Positions 60,369-64,000 of a stretch of DNA of 64,000 nt are shown one piece after another. The notes below the pieces were generated by a model. That model searched no databases. It was not told the origin of the DNA and saw only the letters and a list, made by a program, of their open reading frames with translations. The first letter of the stretch is position 1; each line of letters opens with the position of its first letter. A program made the position numbers and the translations under genes. Origin of the DNA: Saprospiraceae bacterium (GTDB lineage Bacteria; Bacteroidota; Bacteroidia; Chitinophagales; Saprospiraceae); the NCBI GenBank assembly GCA_021604865.1, contig BQJU01000007.1, positions 62,001 through 126,000 of the forward strand. The letters run 5' to 3'.

Positions 60369-60920
60369 TTATAAAACTTTATCAATATTTTCAATATCCC
60401 GGTCTATCTGATTCACTATACTTTGTAAAGTATGTTCAAAATTATCCCGGGTAGAAACAATTTTCTCCTTGTCTGCCTGGATATTTTCGTCTGCACTATC
60501 TACTGTTGCTTGCGCTTTGCCAATTTTCTCTTCCAGCTGTTGAATTTTGAGTCGGTAATCCTCAATTTGCTTTTTGAGTTTTTCTACCTCAGCCAGTTTG
60601 GAGCTCACTCTTTGCTCCATCTGCTTTTGCAAAGCCGCATCAAACTGATTTTTCTCCACCTGCAATACCTTTTTATAGTGATTGGCAGTTTTCAATAACA
60701 GCTCTTTGGTCAATCCCACCGTAGCGGCTGTAGCATAAGCTGATTTAATGGCAGTGCTTTCATCCATATCCATTTTCATCAGTGCTGCCATCGACTGTTT
60801 GAACTCCAGGTAGTCAAAACCGGGGAGGTTGCTTTTGCTTAAGGCATTGGTTAAAAAGTCTACACTTTTCGCATCTAATCCATGAGCGTCACCAAAAAGG
60901 TTTTTCAATTTCTTTTCCAT
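60369..60920 (-). CDS. Small coiled-coil protein of unknown function
   Basis: With ATG at 60920 (MEKKLKNLFGDAHGLD) the protein has 183 residues; an upstream ATG at 60950 is possible. The N-terminal half is helical and fairly conserved-looking (DYLEFKQSMAALMKMDMDES, AIKSAYATAATVGLTKELLL), and the C-terminal half is a coiled coil (KLAEVEKLKKQIEDYRLKIQ, then QADKEKIVSTRDNFEHTLQS). No signal peptide or TM. It lies 72 nt upstream of the PspA-like gene on the same strand, with a family-C repeat in the gap, and may be its partner. No family was recognised. Confidence 0.65.
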   Translation of the reverse strand: MEKKLKNLFGDAHGLDAKSVDFLTNALSKSNLPGFDYLEFKQSMAALMKMDMDESTAIKSAYATAATVGLTKELLLKTANHYKKVLQVEKNQFDAALQKQMEQRVSSKLAEVEKLKKQIEDYRLKIQQLEEKIGKAQATVDSADENIQADKEKIVSTRDNFEHTLQSIVNQIDRDIENIDKVL

Positions 60921-61037
60921 CGTATCTATTTTTCTCTTACAAATAAACATAAATTGATAAAAAAACAGTGCTAATTTTAGATATTCCTAGGCCATCTGTC
61001 GATAATCCATTCATTTTAGCATATTTTGGATACTTTT

Positions 61038-64000
61038 TTATGCTAAAATTCTGATTTCACTAAAGCCATTTCCAGTCTTTTCCACCAAAATTTGTGTAGA
61101 AAGACGCTCCTTTAATGCTTTAACGTGTGAAATTACGCCAATTGTTTTACCAGTAGCCCGCAAATTTTCCAAAGTACTGATGGCCAAGTCCAGGCTACTA
61201 TCATCAAGGGTACCAAATCCTTCATCTATAAATAACGACTGAATCTGCGTTTTCCTACCGGCCAATTCAGAAAGCCCCAGGGCTAAGGCCAAGCTAACCA
61301 AAAAGCTCTCTCCACCCGATAAGGTATTCATCGAGCGATGGTTATTGGCCTGGAAGGTATCTACAATTTCCAGTTCCAGGTCCTCATCCGACCGCTTGCG
61401 GATATAATACCGGTCATTGAGTTTCTGTAAATGCTGGTTGGCAAGGTAAGTCAGTTTTAGCAAGGTCAAACCCTGTGCAAAAGTCCTGAATTTTTTACCA
61501 TCTGCCTGCCCGATCAGGTCATTGAGTCTGGCCCATCGTTCAAATTCTTTTAGCTGCTTTTCCTGGCGCTCCAATAAAACAACCGATTCCTTTTTTCGAG
61601 CTTCATTTTGCTCCAGCTGTTCCGTCAATGCACCAATAGACTGTTGCAGTTCCTGATAGTCTTGTTCTTGTTGCTCCAGCTCTTGGCGCAAAGCCACTCC
61701 GTCAATTTGATCAATCGCTTTTTCCAGCAATTTGTTCAGTTCTGTTTTGGCATCTTTTAAAGATTGCTGTAGGGCTGTAGCTTCCCGATCCAGGGTTTGT
61801 TTGTTTTGTTCAATAGCTTGCGCTTCCTCCTCATCCAACATATTGCTACGCAAAATATCAATGGATTCAAATCCGGCCTTGTTGATCGCTAATAATAATT
61901 GTTTTTGGGCTTTTTCAATGGATGCCTTCAATTTGGTTTTTTCTTTTTCTTTCTCAGCCAGCAACCTAAGTGTCGATTCCAGGGCAACACGTGCTAGTGC
62001 CAATTGTTCTTTTCCAACTTCCAGTTCATTCCGTCGTCCGACGAGCTTTTCCTCCAGGTTTTGTTTTTCTGTCTGTGGATCTGCCGCTCCAAACAGCTCC
62101 TTTCGTTGGGTGATTAAGGCATCCAGCGCTTGCTTTTCCTTATGCAATGTTTTATGCTGAGAAGCCGTTGACTGCACCAGTTCTTCAATGCGTTTACCTT
62201 TTTCCGCCAACATCTGTGCCTGCATGCGAAAATCTTCGGTCATTTTCATCAATATAGCCTCGGCATTGGTGTAAGCCTCCTTTTTCTTATTTAAGACTTC
62301 AAAAGTTGCTTTGGCCGTTTTCAATTCAAACTCACAACCATAAGGCTTCAGTAATTTATTGATGGCCTTTTTAGCTTTCGCAAATGTATTTTCCTTTTCC
62401 TGGATTTGTTTCTGTAAGGTTAGCTGTTGGCTTTGTAATACTTTGACTTCGGCTTCGATTTCCTGTAGGCTTCGCAAGATATCTTTTTGCAACTTTTCTT
62501 TCGCAACCAACTGGCCCGTGATGGCATTCAAGGTATCCAGTGCTTTTCGACGTTCCTGCAACCGACGTTCCGATTCTATCATTTTATGCTGGAGTAACTT
62601 ACCCCTGGATTCGGCAAAATCCTGGGTATTAAAACCAGGAGCAATTTCTGCAATTTTATCCTCATACTCCAGTATCCGGGCAAATTGTTTTTCCACTTGT
62701 CCACTTGCTTTTTTCATCTCATCACCAATCAGCTGTTCCAACTCTTCTGCCAGACTGGATTGGCGTCCCAGCAAATTTCGGTGATTTTTATAGATCAGAT
62801 CATGGCGTGATTTTGCTGTCTCATATTCTTCTTTGGCTTCATTGATATAGGGCACGATCTTTTTTAAGCGGAAAGGATGGCTATGAGAAAAACAAAGAGG
62901 ACAAGGATCCCCTTCCTTCAATTCAGCACGATCTTTTTCATAATTGGAAATCAACAATTGCTGCTCGTAAACTTCCCGTTTAAAGGCCAATTGTTTATCC
63001 ATCGCATCCATCACTTCCATGGAGGACATCAGCTGTTTATTCACATCCATTTCGGCCCGGCGTAAATTTTCCATCTGCTCCTCATGGGCCGATAGTTCCA
63101 GCAATGCGCGTTGGTATTCTTCGTTATATTGATTGAGTTTTAGTAGGTTTTGCTGTTGCTCCTGCAAATGCTCAATATCCCTGAACAGCAAATTGACCAA
63201 TTCTTCCCGGTTTTTAGCATAATCATTGGGTACTGCTTTCGCAAAATGATCATTGAGCTCCGTTAACTCTTTATCAATTTTTTGACTTTTTTCCGTTTCT
63301 ACTGCGAGTTGTTTTTCCTGCTTCGCCAACTTTGTTTCCAACAATTCCAACTCTTTCTCCGTTTCCCTTTGGCTTATGTATAATTCACGCAGGTAATCCC
63401 GTTGGTCCTCAATCCGGCCTAGTTCCGTTTTCAAATTGGCCAGGTGTTTATTTTCAGCAATCCATTTTTCTTCGGTCTGGATTTTTGCCTCCAGTTTGCG
63501 CTGGCTGTCGGAAAGTGTGGTTAATTGTTCGCGTTGAATGACCAACTTCTGTTCTTCGAGTTGCTGATCCGCTTCTTTTTGCAACAGCGGGGTCCGTTTC
63601 TCCTCTATTTGTACATCCAATTTTTCGACCTGTTGCCATAATTGCTTACTATCATCCCATTGTTTTTGCAACTCGGTCAGCGATTCACTCAAAACTGCAT
63701 TGGCTATCGTCAAGGTTTGCTGCTGGGCGGCTTTTTCGGTTTGTTCATGGGTTAATAACTTCCGGTCTTCTTGCAATTCTTCCAGGTCATTCAATTGGTG
63801 ATCAAGGCGGGCAAGTCCGGCGGAAAAGGGTTGTGCTTTTTGTGAGCGCTGCAATCGTTGAAAATCAGGGGCGGCGGCCTCCTGTGCGGCTTGATTTAGG
63901 GCGATCTGCTGTTCCAGGTCCACTTGTTTTTGTTGCAACCCAGTCAGGCTTTCCACACTTTGCAGTTGCTTACGCAATTGATCCAGTGTTTTTAATAAAC
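61038..64000 (-). CDS. sbcC: SbcC/Rad50-like SMC ATPase, 5' end beyond the window
   Basis: The visible 987 residues lack the N-terminal Walker A, which lies beyond position 64000. What is seen is a long coiled coil on both sides of a zinc hook (EGDPCPLCFSHSHPF with the CxxC pair), and the C-terminal ATPase lobe: signature MNTLSGGESFLVSLALALGL, Walker B SLFIDEGFGTLDD and switch IGVISHVKALKERLS. This is SbcC, which with the SbcD nuclease trims DNA hairpins and broken ends. The frame stays open to the right edge. The sbcD gene, if linked, would be upstream outside the window. Confidence 0.93.
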   Translation of the reverse strand, partial: LLKTLDQLRKQLQSVESLTGLQQKQVDLEQQIALNQAAQEAAAPDFQRLQRSQKAQPFSAGLARLDHQLNDLEELQEDRKLLTHEQTEKAAQQQTLTIANAVLSESLTELQKQWDDSKQLWQQVEKLDVQIEEKRTPLLQKEADQQLEEQKLVIQREQLTTLSDSQRKLEAKIQTEEKWIAENKHLANLKTELGRIEDQRDYLRELYISQRETEKELELLETKLAKQEKQLAVETEKSQKIDKELTELNDHFAKAVPNDYAKNREELVNLLFRDIEHLQEQQQNLLKLNQYNEEYQRALLELSAHEEQMENLRRAEMDVNKQLMSSMEVMDAMDKQLAFKREVYEQQLLISNYEKDRAELKEGDPCPLCFSHSHPFRLKKIVPYINEAKEEYETAKSRHDLIYKNHRNLLGRQSSLAEELEQLIGDEMKKASGQVEKQFARILEYEDKIAEIAPGFNTQDFAESRGKLLQHKMIESERRLQERRKALDTLNAITGQLVAKEKLQKDILRSLQEIEAEVKVLQSQQLTLQKQIQEKENTFAKAKKAINKLLKPYGCEFELKTAKATFEVLNKKKEAYTNAEAILMKMTEDFRMQAQMLAEKGKRIEELVQSTASQHKTLHKEKQALDALITQRKELFGAADPQTEKQNLEEKLVGRRNELEVGKEQLALARVALESTLRLLAEKEKEKTKLKASIEKAQKQLLLAINKAGFESIDILRSNMLDEEEAQAIEQNKQTLDREATALQQSLKDAKTELNKLLEKAIDQIDGVALRQELEQQEQDYQELQQSIGALTEQLEQNEARKKESVVLLERQEKQLKEFERWARLNDLIGQADGKKFRTFAQGLTLLKLTYLANQHLQKLNDRYYIRKRSDEDLELEIVDTFQANNHRSMNTLSGGESFLVSLALALGLSELAGRKTQIQSLFIDEGFGTLDDSSLDLAISTLENLRATGKTIGVISHVKALKERLSTQILVEKTGNGFSEIRILA

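Noticed and set aside
55766-64000. Reading the helicase-SbcC block as a named phage-defence system.
   Set aside because: No known defence set with this combination was recognised; SbcC and Dna2-type proteins are common housekeeping repair genes.

Overview
The window reads as ordinary chromosomal DNA of a member of the Bacteroidota, most likely the class Saprospiria (Lewinella/Haliscomenobacter-like). Evidence: a type IX secretion (T9SS) C-terminal sorting domain at the end of the 746-residue FG-GAP protein, a PorP/SprF protein and a PorV/PorQ-like barrel, many TAnnTTTG -7 promoter boxes of the Bacteroidota type, very weak ribosome binding sites, a futalosine-pathway menaquinone gene (mqnB), carboxynorspermidine polyamine genes, and an ECF sigma factor next to a TPR-CHAT protein. 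No rRNA, tRNA, CRISPR array, transposase, integrase or phage gene was found.

Layout. 1-7.4 kb: a GT2 glycosyltransferase translationally coupled to an RluA-type pseudouridine synthase, an OmpA-family protein, a 2OG-Fe(II) oxygenase, a GT39 membrane glycosyltransferase, then an ECF sigma factor with a one-pass TPR protein. 7.4-21.8 kb: a TPR-CHAT protein, alpha/beta hydrolase, aminopeptidase P, bifunctional-nuclease-domain protein, tricorn-like S41 protease, T9SS-secreted FG-GAP protein, NhaC-type antiporter and a hotdog thioesterase. 21.8-32.5 kb: lipB, a thioredoxin/dockerin-like secreted protein, a TolB-like lipoprotein, a GH1 glycosidase, a PorV/PorQ-like barrel, mqnB, prmC, and the carboxynorspermidine decarboxylase/synthase pair. 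32.5-43 kb: a 36-residue double-glycine leader-like peptide, a tandem DUF302 lipoprotein, an MBL hydrolase with a saccharopine-dehydrogenase-like enzyme, cdd, kdsB, a LysM protein, a CysK-CBS enzyme, an NlpC/P60 protein lacking its catalytic cysteine, PorP/SprF and a VTC-domain protein. 43-64 kb: ribB with a degenerate GTP cyclohydrolase half, two glycosyltransferases, a cupin, an M1 peptidase, an iron-type binding lipoprotein, two small conserved genes, a sugar-dehydrogenase/azurin fusion, a DUF1080 protein, a nuclease-helicase, a two-gene PspA-like membrane module, and the 3' part of sbcC running off the right edge.

The genes are mainly housekeeping, envelope and secretion functions rather than one pathway. 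Functional groups that can be seen are: sigma/TPR/CHAT (signalling or proteolysis), carboxynorspermidine synthesis, T9SS cargo and machinery, extracellular carbohydrate and PQQ-like oxidation, and a possible membrane-remodelling pair.

The least expected content lies between genes. At least three families of imperfect inverted repeats are scattered through intergenic DNA: one with TTTGGAGG ends, one with TTCTTTGACAAAT ends and one with TTGTT..GC.AGGGG ends. There is also a 141-142 bp tandem duplication. One TTTGGAGG-type copy appears to sit in frame inside the DUF5522 gene and to supply its unusual N-terminal extension. All family names come from reading motifs by eye; no database search was possible.
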